Under the pieces are notes generated by a model, which did not search any database, was not told the origin of the DNA, and saw only the letters and a program-made list of their open reading frames with translations. Positions 9,600 through 19,800 of a stretch of DNA of 64,000 nt are shown one piece after another (position 1 is the first letter of the stretch; each line of letters opens with the position of its first letter). Made by a program: the position numbers and the translations under genes. This DNA comes from Diphasiastrum complanatum. Its lineage: Eukaryota; Streptophyta; Lycopodiopsida; Lycopodiales; Lycopodiaceae. The stretch is taken from NCBI GenBank assembly GCA_029204225.1, contig CM055100.1:18239595-18303594 (forward strand). The letters are read 5' to 3'.

Positions 9600-10460
9600 A
9601 GATCAGCCGGAAGCCCGTTGTAGACGTTCTTCAAAAAAGTTCGATGTCTGAGTTTGTGATTGCAAGGAGACAACTGTGGGCTTAATTTCCAACAGATCCA
9701 ACCTGGCACCATGCCAGATTGGGGGTCCCGATGTGGGTGACTTCCCTCCAAGCAAGTCGCCCCGACATACATCAAGCTTAACTAGCTCGAAGCTTCGTTA
9801 CAAACGAGTAACATCCATTCCAAGCAAGTCATCTGACTTACATCAGACTTAACCAATTCAAAGCTTTGTCACGAGCGTTGGAAGCCAACCTGGTGCCACA
9901 CTAGACTGGACAACCATAAACATGTAACTTCCAGCCAAGCAAGCCATCTAACTCAACCAACATGTTAGAGCCCGTTCCCCAAGAGCTTAACCTATTCACG
10001 TTTATGCAAGTAACACTTAGAACCACAAGTCACGACAGATATGAAGACAACCAATTTCTGAACCGAATGGTCCCGACAGCATACCGTTGGCGTCCCGGAC
10101 CGAATGGTCCCGACGGCATACCGCTGGCGTTGCGGGATATGACCCTCAACTATGTGTCAGATCAAAAAGTTTGAAGCGGCCTTACAACTGGCACTTTTAC
10201 CGAACACTAAAACCCAGAAGGTAATCAGAGTCAGTTTGAGAAAAATCCCACTTTATTAATAAATCTGAGAAGGTTACATTTCAAGTGTGTGACCGACCCT
10301 AGTCCGGGGCGCTGACATGCCAAGGCAGGTGCCAAGACAACATTCCAGCAAGGGAAGCTGAGACTTGGTTGGAGCTCACCGTGAGTCACAACCCGCATTC
10401 CCCTATAGTTTTGGTGGGATTCGCCACCTCCCCTCATAGCAAGTGCTCTGCCCAAGCTGG
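9600..10460 (+). repeat. noncoding repeat region with short internal duplications
   Basis: CCAAGCAAGTC blocks recur at about 9748, 9821 and 9936 with similar flanks (period about 75-115, diverged). A 36-37-bp duplication at about 10061-10135 repeats CCGAATGGTCCCGACRGCA. The minus strand is open for 74 codons at 10231-10455 without a recognisable motif. Possibly an unplaced LTR; I cannot find its partner. Confidence 0.45.
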
Positions 10461-12300
10461 TAAAGCATGTTTTCTCTCTCTAGATGTCATTTTCTCTCTC
10501 TAGAATTTATTGATCCCCAGGCTTCCTTTAATCATGCCTAGATCGTGTGAGGTGATTGCACATCTATCTGAGCTCTCTGGACTTCGCTAGAACCGATCAA
10601 AGTTTTTCAGCCATAGGAATTTGGCACCGGCTGGATTTTGATCATAGTGGCACCAGAAGTAAAGCATGTAAAGGTAGCTTAACAACAACACAAGCCAAAA
10701 GAGGACAAATATCAAAATAGCAGTGCTTGCCTTGGTAGCATAGTGATCAATGCATGTGATGCTATCTTTGGTCAAACTTGGAATTTCTCTTGTGAACATC
10801 ACTTTCAAGGTTTTCTAAATATTTGTTACTTGTTACTTTAAGTAGTCCTATCAAGACAACTCAATTTCTTTCTATTGTAGCAACAATACTTCTCTAGGGA
10901 AATGAACATTGATCAATTACAAGTCATCATTTTTAATTGATACCCTAATCTGTATTTAGTGTATAGGAGTTGGATCATGAATGTGATTTGTGTTTTATAA
11001 AGAGATCTCAAGAAATGTGAGCATTGTCATTATATATAGAGAAATCAAAACATTTACATTTGCAGGTCAATGGTGTCTTTGCTCCATCCCACATACCCAT
11101 ATTGTCAATTCTAGCATTCTTGTTGCTACTCATAACTCATAATTTAAGTTAGTGATCTTGGTCTAATAACATCTTCCCAATTTCTATAGCTTTCATGATA
11201 TTGCGTGCTCCATGAAATATAACATTGCGAATACAAACAATAAATGGATCCAATAAGTACTTGTAATTGATTATGAAATGCCCCAAAATTGTGTCTCTTA
11301 ATTAGCATCATATTTTCTTTAGACTATTTCTTTCAAAAACCATGCATTCTGATAAAACAACAAAGACTCACAACACCGAGATTTGTCTTTAATGCAATCT
11401 TCAATAATACTGCTAATGTCACTATCCATCCTTTGTTGTCTTTAGATTCAGCATTCATAGAATAGAAAAAGAAAAATAATGGATTGTAGATATTTGAAGA
11501 AAATAAGTTGCTACAAAGCAATGATGAAACCTACATATAGCAAAATCATGGAGTGTACAGACTCTTTATTTTTTACTTATAATATAGTCATGCACGCTTA
11601 AATATATTTGATATATAGAAGAACAAGGAGACAAAGGTAAATTAATATGGCATATCAGCCCTATGAAGTAAACATTTTCAAGAGATACATATTTTGAACA
11701 AAATAAAAATCAGTGGTTCATGCATGAGACAACTATGATAGATGTGATCACATCCTAAAACAATTTCAATCTAAAAGGTAAACCTCGATCTAGCAATCAC
11801 TTCCTACTTGTTACCTAATGGGAACATGAGCGTCACATAAGGCCACTAGTATCAACCCAGGTAAATGTTACCTCTATAATCATTAATCCTTTGCACTAGT
11901 TAGTTTTATTTTACATCCAATAATATTACACAAGACAAGTGCTAACTGTTGTTTGTTAATATTTTGTCCCCAAAAAGTTTGACCTGTATAAGTATTTCTT
12001 GCACCTATATGTCAAGTACACCATTTCACTTGGGGCTTTATAAAAAGTACAATTGTGACCAAAACAAGTGGATTGTGACCATGAACAAAAAAATTGGTGA
12101 CCATAGCAAGTGGATGGTGACCATGTTAAAAAAATACTTATGTGCCTTTCTTCCAAGGGTCCATATTTCATCTTTAGGCTTAAACGTTGCAAACAAGAAG
12201 GCTTGATCATTAATTTTGTAACCTTTTTTCTAGGGCTTTAACTTAGCTCGTCAACAACTAAAATGTTACAAGCTTTATTTTAGGGGTCCATCCTCCATTT
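10461..12300. other. AT-rich spacer, no gene seen
   Basis: Only short scattered frames with stops in all six readings. A small direct repeat TTTTCTCTCTCTAGA occurs near 10470-10505, and 12030-12130 has short repeats of GTGACCATG. No motif of a known family. Confidence 0.5.
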
Positions 12301-12390
12301 AGGGGGTTGGTTGAGTTGGTTAGCTTGGCATCCAAAGTTTCATTGGTCCCAAGAGCCTCCCTCCCCTTGGAAACCAAGAAGCATTTATGA
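12301..12390 (+). repeat. dispersed single copy of the tRNA-like SINE unit
   Basis: Matches the units of the array at 46055-46755: GGTTGAGTTGGTTAGCTTGG (A-box region), CATCCAAAGTTTCATTGGTC (hairpin arm) and CCCCTTGGAAACCAAGAAGC (3' part). The B-box is damaged by a small rearrangement (CCCAAGAGCC instead of CAGGTTCGAGCC). It shows the unit is a dispersed family. Confidence 0.8.
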
Positions 12391-13365
12391 GGCTTAAAAA
12401 TGATGCTTGACCATTCAATCCCTTCATAATTGTCTAGGTTTTTTGTAGGATTCCTTGGATACATGTTACCTAGATGTATGGTAATTTCTGGCTTGATCAC
12501 CCCATTTTTGTCTATTATAATATTAACCCTCTATAGCATTTATTCATAATTTAGGCCCGAGGCCTAACATTATGCAAGTAACATTAATACTTGTAGGCAA
12601 AACCTACACAAGTCAACCCTTCGACCAAGACAATACAACTTTGTTTTGGCTAGTAGAACTCCCTCTAAGGGTTTCCTCTAGCTTGCAACAAGTAGCAATG
12701 ACTCCCTTCATGTACACTCAGGTGGCCATACAATCCGACAAAATTGCATGTAAAGAAGGCTTTTGATTATTATTTTGTATGCCTCTCAATCCACTTTACG
12801 GTTCACATGCTTCTCATTTACATTCATGGAGGGCACACCTTTGTCTTTCATGTCCCTCCTCCTTATGTGTGAGGTAAAATAGTGGTTGCTTTTTTTTATG
12901 GCTAACAACAAACATAATCTATTTATCTCCTATAGAAGGTCTCTAAAAATTTTAACTTTGACTTTTCATTCTTGACCACCCCAATGCAAAGTCTTGCCTT
13001 TTGGAAGGCAATGCAATAATTTGTGTTCTCTTCTTATCTTGTTTTTTAATTTAACAAAGGATTGTTAAGCAATGCAATGTTATATAAAATAGGCATACTA
13101 AGTCAAGAGGGGTATATATCATTATTGTGGCTTTGATTAATGCAGGTGTTTCCCAAGGCAAAACCCTTCTAAGGAGGCATAGTTGGCACGTTTCTCATGT
13201 TAATTATATTCTAATAAAGTCTTATTTTTCTTTAATTGACCATTGATATAACATAACAAAACTTTAGTCATGGGCAAATTTAGGTCACCTACATTATCGT
13301 CATGCGGTCTCTTGTGACTCTTAGGGCCATTTCTTTTCATAATTAGCTTACACTTGGATTATACC

Positions 13366-13367
<2 letters not shown>
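12391..13367. other. AT-rich spacer, no gene seen
   Basis: No frame longer than about 64 codons and no recognisable domain. Nothing supports a gene. Confidence 0.5.

Positions 13368-13408
<41 letters not shown>
13368..13408 (+). repeat. (CT)n microsatellite
   Basis: Uninterrupted CT dinucleotides over about 41 bp; first of three CT tracts within 1.2 kb. Confidence 0.95.
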
Positions 13409-13414
<6 letters not shown>

Positions 13415-13611
13415 CCATCTTTAGGGTAACCTATCCTTTTCGAGCAATACCCTAATTTCCTTAGGCCTTTTTTTGGTTTTTTTCATTCATAGTGTCCCAA
13501 ATGCATCTTCATAAAGACTTTGGCTTTGTCTTAATATTTTATTACAAACCATCAAATTCACAACTCAAGTTAATAGTGGTGCAACACCATCCTAAATTTA
13601 TAAAGCATAAA

Positions 13612-13615
<4 letters not shown>

Positions 13616-13655
<40 letters not shown>
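13616..13655 (+). repeat. (CT)n microsatellite
   Basis: About 40 bp of CT dinucleotides. Ser-Leu repeat frames through it are artefacts. Confidence 0.95.
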
Positions 13656-13658
<3 letters not shown>

Positions 13659-14518
13659 CCATGGCCCGCTTTGATTCTGGCCTCCAAACTAGCATGTGGC
13701 AGATGAGGTGGCATAGGACCCATGGCACGTAGGGGCAACTAGTCAAGCACATTTTTTGGGCCAGGGCACATTGCCTGACATGTTGAGTTGCTAGGGGCAA
13801 CTTCACACAAACGGAACAATTAGAATTGTAAGGATTCAAACTAGCCAATCAAATTGTGGCCCTTCATTTGGCACTTGCTTGGCACTTGCCAGCCAACTCT
13901 GAAAGGGGGGTGGTCCATTGCCCATCAACTCACTTGCCAAAATTCAAAAAATGAGTAGCAAGTCAAAGGGCCAAGCAAAAGGACTTGCCGCTAGTTTGAA
14001 ACCACCACACATATGGCATCTTTTGGTTACCTTTGGAGGTTGACTTTGTTTAGCTCATTGGATGAGTAAATTTGACATCATACCTCTAAAGGTACATACC
14101 TCTAAAGGTAGTGAAAAGTTTAGGGTGACCAATGGATAGATGCGTGTCTATATGGTTTAGATGCTTCAGCCTTCTGTCCACTAAATTTTGGGATCTACCA
14201 AGTATGCTCTAATACCTCCACGTGGTGAACTCTCTAAAGTCTAGGCCCACCCACAAGTTGGTCCCACCCAAAGTAACCTTTGGAAGCAACCCCTCAACAT
14301 ATACAATAGGATTGGTTTCACATGTAAGAGGTAGGTACTTCCATAAGATGATGTCATGCAACCTTGGCATCTTGTCTTGGAAGATGGTGTGTGGTGGTGA
14401 CTTTTTCAACTTAGTCTAAGGAATTTTAGGGCCTACTTTCAGCACATGAGAGGGGAGCAATTTCAATATTAGGGCCTCCTTTCAACAAAGGAGGGAAAGG
14501 AATTTAGGGCAAACATGC

Positions 14519-14523
<5 letters not shown>
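13656..14523. other. spacer between CT tracts, no gene seen
   Basis: Contains a short direct repeat CATACCTCTAAAGGTA near 14080-14110 and the duplicated phrase GGCACTTGCTTGGCACTTGCC near 13868. Open frames near 14209-14419 overlap on opposite strands and carry no motif. Confidence 0.45.

Positions 14524-14577
<54 letters not shown>
14524..14577 (+). repeat. (CT)n microsatellite
   Basis: About 54 bp of CT dinucleotides, 580 bp upstream of the SAUR start codon. Confidence 0.95.
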
Positions 14578-14582
<5 letters not shown>

Positions 14583-14896
14583 GCTGTTCGTTTTCTGATT
14601 TTTGGGCGTTTCTTTTGGTCTCTCTTACTCAATGGTATCTCATAATTTTGTGGATAGTTATGGCCATCAATCTCCTGCATCTGAGGAGTCTCACCTGATG
14701 AATTCCACAGCTTGTTTTGTTCAGCTTCTGCCATAAAGCGATAGAGCCTCCTGTGATCAATCACCTCCCCTCGACATGTTCGATCGTTGCGTATTTATGT
14801 CAGTGCTTTGCTTCATCATCATCATTGATCAGTATTGCACAATATTGCAGATTGGAAACTAGTTCATCATTGCTGCTTTGAGAACTGCAACTTACT

Positions 14897-14902
14897 CACG
14901 TG
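14897..14902 (+). promoter_or_regulatory. G-box CACGTG upstream of the SAUR gene
   Basis: Perfect palindromic CACGTG about 255 bp before the SAUR ATG. G-boxes bind bHLH and bZIP factors, including PIFs known to control some SAUR genes. A six-base site can occur by chance; no TGTCTC auxin element was seen nearby. Confidence 0.35.
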
Positions 14903-15156
14903 AGGTTCACTTGTAGATCTAGTCGCAACAGCAATTTTTTTGGATGATCGATCGGTTAATGCGTCACAATCTCCGTGTACAGATTTGAGACGCTTCACGA
15001 AGAAGTCAAGTTATCTTGGGGCTTTTCTAAGTAAAGCACGTCATCTTTTGTGTTGAGCATCAGATCGAGAATTTGGATTATGCTTTGCCACAGACAACCC
15101 AGCACCTTATCTCTATGATCGGTAACATCGGTACTGCAACCGAAAATCTCTAGAAG

Positions 15157-15576
15157 ATGCCAGAAAAAGCAAGAATGTGGGATATCTTTCTCGCTCACCG
15201 CAACACCAGAGCTCACTACAAACTCTGGAGCACCTCCTCCAGACATTCAAAGCTACACGCATTGGTTCAGCATTTTGCTGCCGATCCTATGCCGCGGGAT
15301 GTACCCAAGGGATGCCTAGCAGTATATGTGGGACAGGATCGGCAACGATTCGTGATTCCGATCGGCTACCTAAGCCACGCTCTTTTTGCAAGCCTGCTGC
15401 GTTTATCAGAGGAAGAATTCCATTTTCATCACCAAGGTGGGTTAACCTTACCTTGTGAAATTGCTCGCTTTGAGGATGTGCTGCTACGCATCAGCTCAGG
15501 TCATGGATCAGGCGGTTCATGTGCCACCCACCACAACAACCATCTATCCTCAGAAAGGACATTTCAAGTGCACTGA
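15157..15576 (+). CDS. SAUR-family small auxin-up RNA protein
   Basis: Single-exon ORF of 139 codons with a clear ATG start. Residues about 46-112 form the SAUR domain: PRDVPKGCLAVYVGQ, RFVIPIGYLSHALFASLL, then EEEFHFHHQGGLTLPCE and a FEDVLLRI helix. The N-terminal 45 residues are basic and variable, and the C-terminal tail is His/Ser-rich, as is common in the family. SAUR proteins inhibit PP2C.D phosphatases and so keep plasma-membrane H+-ATPases active in auxin- or light-driven cell expansion. Lack of introns and length fit the family. No close neighbour gene; a G-box lies about 255 bp upstream. Two other frames overlapping it are shadows. No break is visible, so it is likely functional. 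Confidence 0.9.
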   Translation: MPEKARMWDIFLAHRNTRAHYKLWSTSSRHSKLHALVQHFAADPMPRDVPKGCLAVYVGQDRQRFVIPIGYLSHALFASLLRLSEEEFHFHHQGGLTLPCEIARFEDVLLRISSGHGSGGSCATHHNNHLSSERTFQVH

Positions 15577-16737
15577 AAGGATGCAACAGTTTCACGATTT
15601 TCATGTTAGTTTTATAAACACTATTCAGTTCAAGGGGCGATCCATTTATTGTTCTTGGCTTCTTTTTGTAAGCTAGTGCTCAAGTTACCTGCTTTTAATC
15701 TTGTATTGCCTTCAGTGGGCACAGATATTCTGCTTGAATTCTAACACAAGAAGGACGAACAAGATACCATCTTTTATTTGCTGATCTTCTCTTGATGGAT
15801 GAAATTTGAATGTGTGAGAGAGAGAGAGTGTGTGTGCGTGTGTGTGTGTTTTTGTTTTCCTTGTTTAATTCCAGCTACATGCATGACAAGGATTCAATGA
15901 TCATCAGCTTCCTACATCCAAAAAAATTGATGGATAATGTAGCCTGTAGAGCCTGCCTATGGAAGCACGGAGAGTGATCTTGCGAACAGATTGTTTCTTC
16001 AAACGGTATGTTCATGAGTCATGACAGATGCACGAGGCCACTTGGGACTTGGGTGACACGATATGCTATGATATTCAATCAATCCATCGTGTGGCACAAT
16101 GTGTGATGACTTTTGGAGATGCAAACTTCTATGTTAAGTAAAGAGACTCAAAATGGAGGCACACGTTGGAGGTAGTAAGACATATTCTTGCATGATTTTC
16201 ATCCACATCCTAAGGTAGCATACATAGCAATGTTCTAAAAAGAGGTTTCCCTCCAATATCCTGCATTTTTTTTTTTAAGTTATCGGTTTTTGAAATTTTT
16301 TGTCTTCCAAATCCTGCATCTCATATTTTTTGCCGGCAAAATACAATATATGTACGTTCATAAATTTATATTAACTCAATAAACCTATGTAAGCCAAGTT
16401 TTGTTAGGACCTCCTTACTCTACTATACACAAATTTCTTTCATATAAAAATGACAAACATAAAATTTCCTGCATTTAAAAAAAGTTATCGGTTTTTTGAA
16501 AGTCAACTTCCTATAAGTTTTTTATGAAATCGATTTTCGACAAAAGATGCCGGTTCCATTCTCAAGAGATGTCGGCTTTCCTGAACACTGATACATAGTA
16601 CCCTTGAGATAGGAGGTTTGATAAGTCAAATCTTTATGGAGGTAAATGTACTCTATAGGTGGCTAGAGCCAATGAAAGATGCCATGTTCATGCCACCACG
16701 TTAGCTTCTATCTACCTCTAGATGTGGCACTACGCTC

Positions 16738-16740
<3 letters not shown>
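15577..16740. other. spacer, no gene seen
   Basis: SAUR 3' flank and AT-rich sequence. Short purine and GT runs at about 15815-15850. A diverged direct repeat (CCTGCATTT...AAGTTATCGGTTTTTGAAA) occurs at about 16260-16300 and 16465-16505. Confidence 0.45.
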
Positions 16741-16806
<66 letters not shown>

Positions 16807-16807
16807 G
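16741..16807 (+). repeat. compound (GT)n(GA)n microsatellite
   Basis: GT dinucleotides to about 16785 followed directly by GA dinucleotides to 16807. Confidence 0.95.
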
Positions 16808-17615
16808 CCTCCGAGCCACATGGAGAAAAAAAGCGTGTTCATCCAAGATAGAGTTTGAACATTTTATGAGTAAATAGAGTGCCAGTTTTGCAAGTTTTTT
16901 TTAAACCAATATCAGTACTTGTCAAGTGCAATTAGTTTGGGTAACTCGATACATGAACTAACTCATATGTTCTCATATCTAGACCCAACTCATTAAAAAC
17001 ACAATGTTCTTAAAATATACTTGGGTTTAAAGATATTTTTTCATTCATCAAGGCGGGTTTCACATGCCTCGGAGTTGTCCACAGTGCTTCTTACCAAATA
17101 AAGTCCACAAAAATTGCTCTAACTGATCAACAATGTAAATACGTAAAATGTATCGAGCCTAGTAGCAAACTGGTAGCAAAAACATAGGGACTATGCCTAG
17201 TGGCAAAATGGCAACAGAATTACTATGCTAGTGCAACAAATAGTCCCCTAAGCAAGCGTGCATCCCACATTCTATTCAACCTCGCATTCATCATCCACAT
17301 AAAGACATGCTTGTGACCTCTTTTTTGCGGTGGACTTTTTTACTACATCTTGACTGCTCATCACCCTTGCCACTCTGCATAAGAAGGCAAGTGGCTAGAT
17401 TATGCAAGTATAATAAGCGAAACTAAACCAATTGAATAAAAAACAGTATCTACTTTGTACGAACCATCTCTAAAAGTCATCAAAGTCCCACTCGTCAAGA
17501 TCATCCTCATTGTCCTCATGAGTGTCAACCAGCAATGTTTGTGGAGTGGCAAATGATGACTATGCATATCCAATTTTTTGTTTTAGTAAAACAATCAACA
17601 AATACAAAATTGTTA
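16808..17615. other. AT-rich spacer, no gene seen
   Basis: No frame with recognisable content. Contains the repeated phrase TAGTGGCAAAATGGCAACAG / TAGTAGCAAACTGGTAGCAA near 17159-17215. May include the 3' end of the methyltransferase-like unit that reads leftward into it. Confidence 0.35.
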
Positions 17616-18904
17616 TCAAGTTTTAAAAACAACATGGAAAATAGTCAAAGCAAACAGACCATATCGTTTCCAGGCCAAATCCATTGTTGCCTGATCGGAA
17701 TTAATTGCAATGCAATGACAACCTGTGCATCTACAAGCATACAATGTTCCTCCACAACCCATGAAACGGTCAACAACCACCCCCGAAGGCTTGCAACACA
17801 ATTCTACAAAGAAATGCAAGAGATGAGGACTCTTCTCCATCCCCCCTCATGTCGGCATGGACGCGGATGGGTCAATTAGTCTCTCCACAATCGAATAATA
17901 ATGTATCCAATGGTCAGTCACACTTTCAAACAAGGAGGGTCGATAGAATCCAAATCTCCCCTAGGCAACTGCGGCGAGGCATCTGTGTGGCACAATATGT
18001 AAACACCCAACATGTACACCTGCACAATACTTGAACGGTCAAACTCTCAATTGCTGATACAATTATGATAAATATCATAATAAATCACTAATCCATGATG
18101 TGATTCAACACATATATACTTGAACACCCATCATGGTCACTCCATATTTATTAATTCCTCGGAGAATATCATGTCGTGGCACTTTTAGGCCACATTTCTT
18201 GGCAATCCTAACCAGCAAAGGAATTTCAGGCACACCCACAATTGAAACAACCAATCCAGCATCATCTACTATTGCAGATGTAAATTGCATAGTACTCTCA
18301 AACAACCGATCATCCAATTTATTCCATGTAGGGACAATGCCAGAGAATCCATCAAGAATTTGTGGGGAAGTCGAGCAGCACAAGGTCGGCACTATAAGAA
18401 ACAATTTTGCCTGGACCCAGTGCAAACTAGCTTTAAATGAATGGAAAGCATCTCGCCATTGTTGTTTTGGAAGCACCACACCTAGCAATATTTAATATAT
18501 CCCACACATGGTGAAAATTTGTCAAAAATGATTAAATGCACATTAGAACTCAAAAAAGCTTTCGACATGATATGAGCACTCCAATGCCAACATGCAAATG
18601 TTCAAAAACTATCAACCAATCTGAACCTTGCTGCCAAGCTGGATTGAGCTGAACAATGGCTTGCTGAATTCGAAAGATTCACATGGTTGCTTTCACTAGG
18701 TGCCATCGTACGAGTAGTGTCAACAACAGGTGCACCTGTTTGTTCCTTCCCTTTACGAGTTACATTTCCTAGACATTGACATGGAACTCTCTCATCAATC
18801 CCTTGGTCTCCATCTTCTAATTTGGACTCCAATGCAACTGCCATTTCCATCTCCAAATGGATCAGATCAATTAGATGGCTGTAATTCTGTAAATTGGTCT
18901 GCAT
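17616..18904 (-). pseudogene. amino-methyltransferase-like gene fragments (DNA N4/N6 methylase type)
   Basis: Three minus-strand blocks read in order. 18602-18904 is an acidic-polar N-terminal-like block (EMEMAVALESKLEDGDQG). 18105-18488 holds FSGIVPTWNKLDDRLFEST, IVDDAGLVVSIVGVPEIPLL and RHDILRGINKYGVTMMGVQ. 17616-17840 holds PHLLHFFVELCCKPSGVVVD, then DRFMGCGGTLYACRCTGCHC and IAINSDQA. The last block fits SAM-binding motif I of amino-methyltransferases (D-x-F-x-G-x-G-T, then G-x-x-x-I-x-I), with Pro replaced by Arg after the Asp. Motif I at the C-terminus after the catalytic part is the beta-class order. I see no DPPY/SPPY-type motif IV. Blocks lie in different frames with stops between, so introns or decay are both possible. 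Could be a host gene or transposon cargo. Family call is an inference from motifs. Confidence 0.45.
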
Positions 18905-19800
18905 GTGTTAGAGAAAGAGTTGTATGTCATGAATATCCACTTTATTGTGATGAAATAACCGAAAAACAGTCAAAAATCATCATTTTTGCTTGTTTTTTCA
19001 TAAAGTTGGATAGTAGGTGGCTGTAAAACACCATGTAGATCTTGTAAGTAGGTGAACCAAAGTCTTTTGAAGCTTTTCCTGAAGTTAGAACCAAGAATTC
19101 CAACAATTGAACTTGTAGGAAGTCAAAAAAAAATTAAAAATGACCATTTTTGGTGATTTTTGCGGGATGGATCTCTCCAAATACATAAGAAAATCATTTT
19201 AGAATTAATTACAGCATGATTAGCATTTCTTTTACCTTTCCAGCAAGCTATCAGACCTGTAAAATGATGGTCGGTGGCTTATGCACCATCTCCATCAAGT
19301 TTGAAGCTATTTTGACTTCTACAAATCAAGAAATCTTCGTTCTTAGCCTATACTGCATCTTAGGATCAGTATGAATGCTTCATGGAAGTCTAATTGATTG
19401 TTTAAGACTGTTAGTATTTTGTTCTAGGATGGGTGTTTGCACTTCTATGCATGATATTGTCTTGTGGAAATGCGCCCTACTACAGATTTTTTGACACTCT
19501 AATATCACACGTGTGAAGCCTAGGTGGCAGGCTGATGTGGCAACAATCTTGCTCACTTGGTCTCCCTCTCTACTGAGCTTTACATCATCCAATTTGGTGT
19601 CCTGTAGCCAAAGTTATGATCATTTGAAATTTTGCAGTTTTGTGAGTAAAATTGACAAAATTTATTGTTAGTTGACAGAAGCTTGTCCCTAGATTAATGC
19701 ATCAGTAGGGGTTTGAAACTTATCATTAACCAGAAAGGATCAGGATGTAGTATTTAACCATGTTAACTCTTCCATTTGTATCACAGGATCAGATGTGGAT
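18905..19800. other. spacer, no gene seen
   Basis: AT-rich; overlapping short frames only. Contains CACGTGTGAAGCC at about 19509, a phrase that recurs inside the copia LTR at about 57948. Confidence 0.4.

Noticed and set aside
18133-18495. Plus-strand 120-codon ORF
   Set aside because: Opposite strand of the methyltransferase-like block, which has the recognisable motifs.
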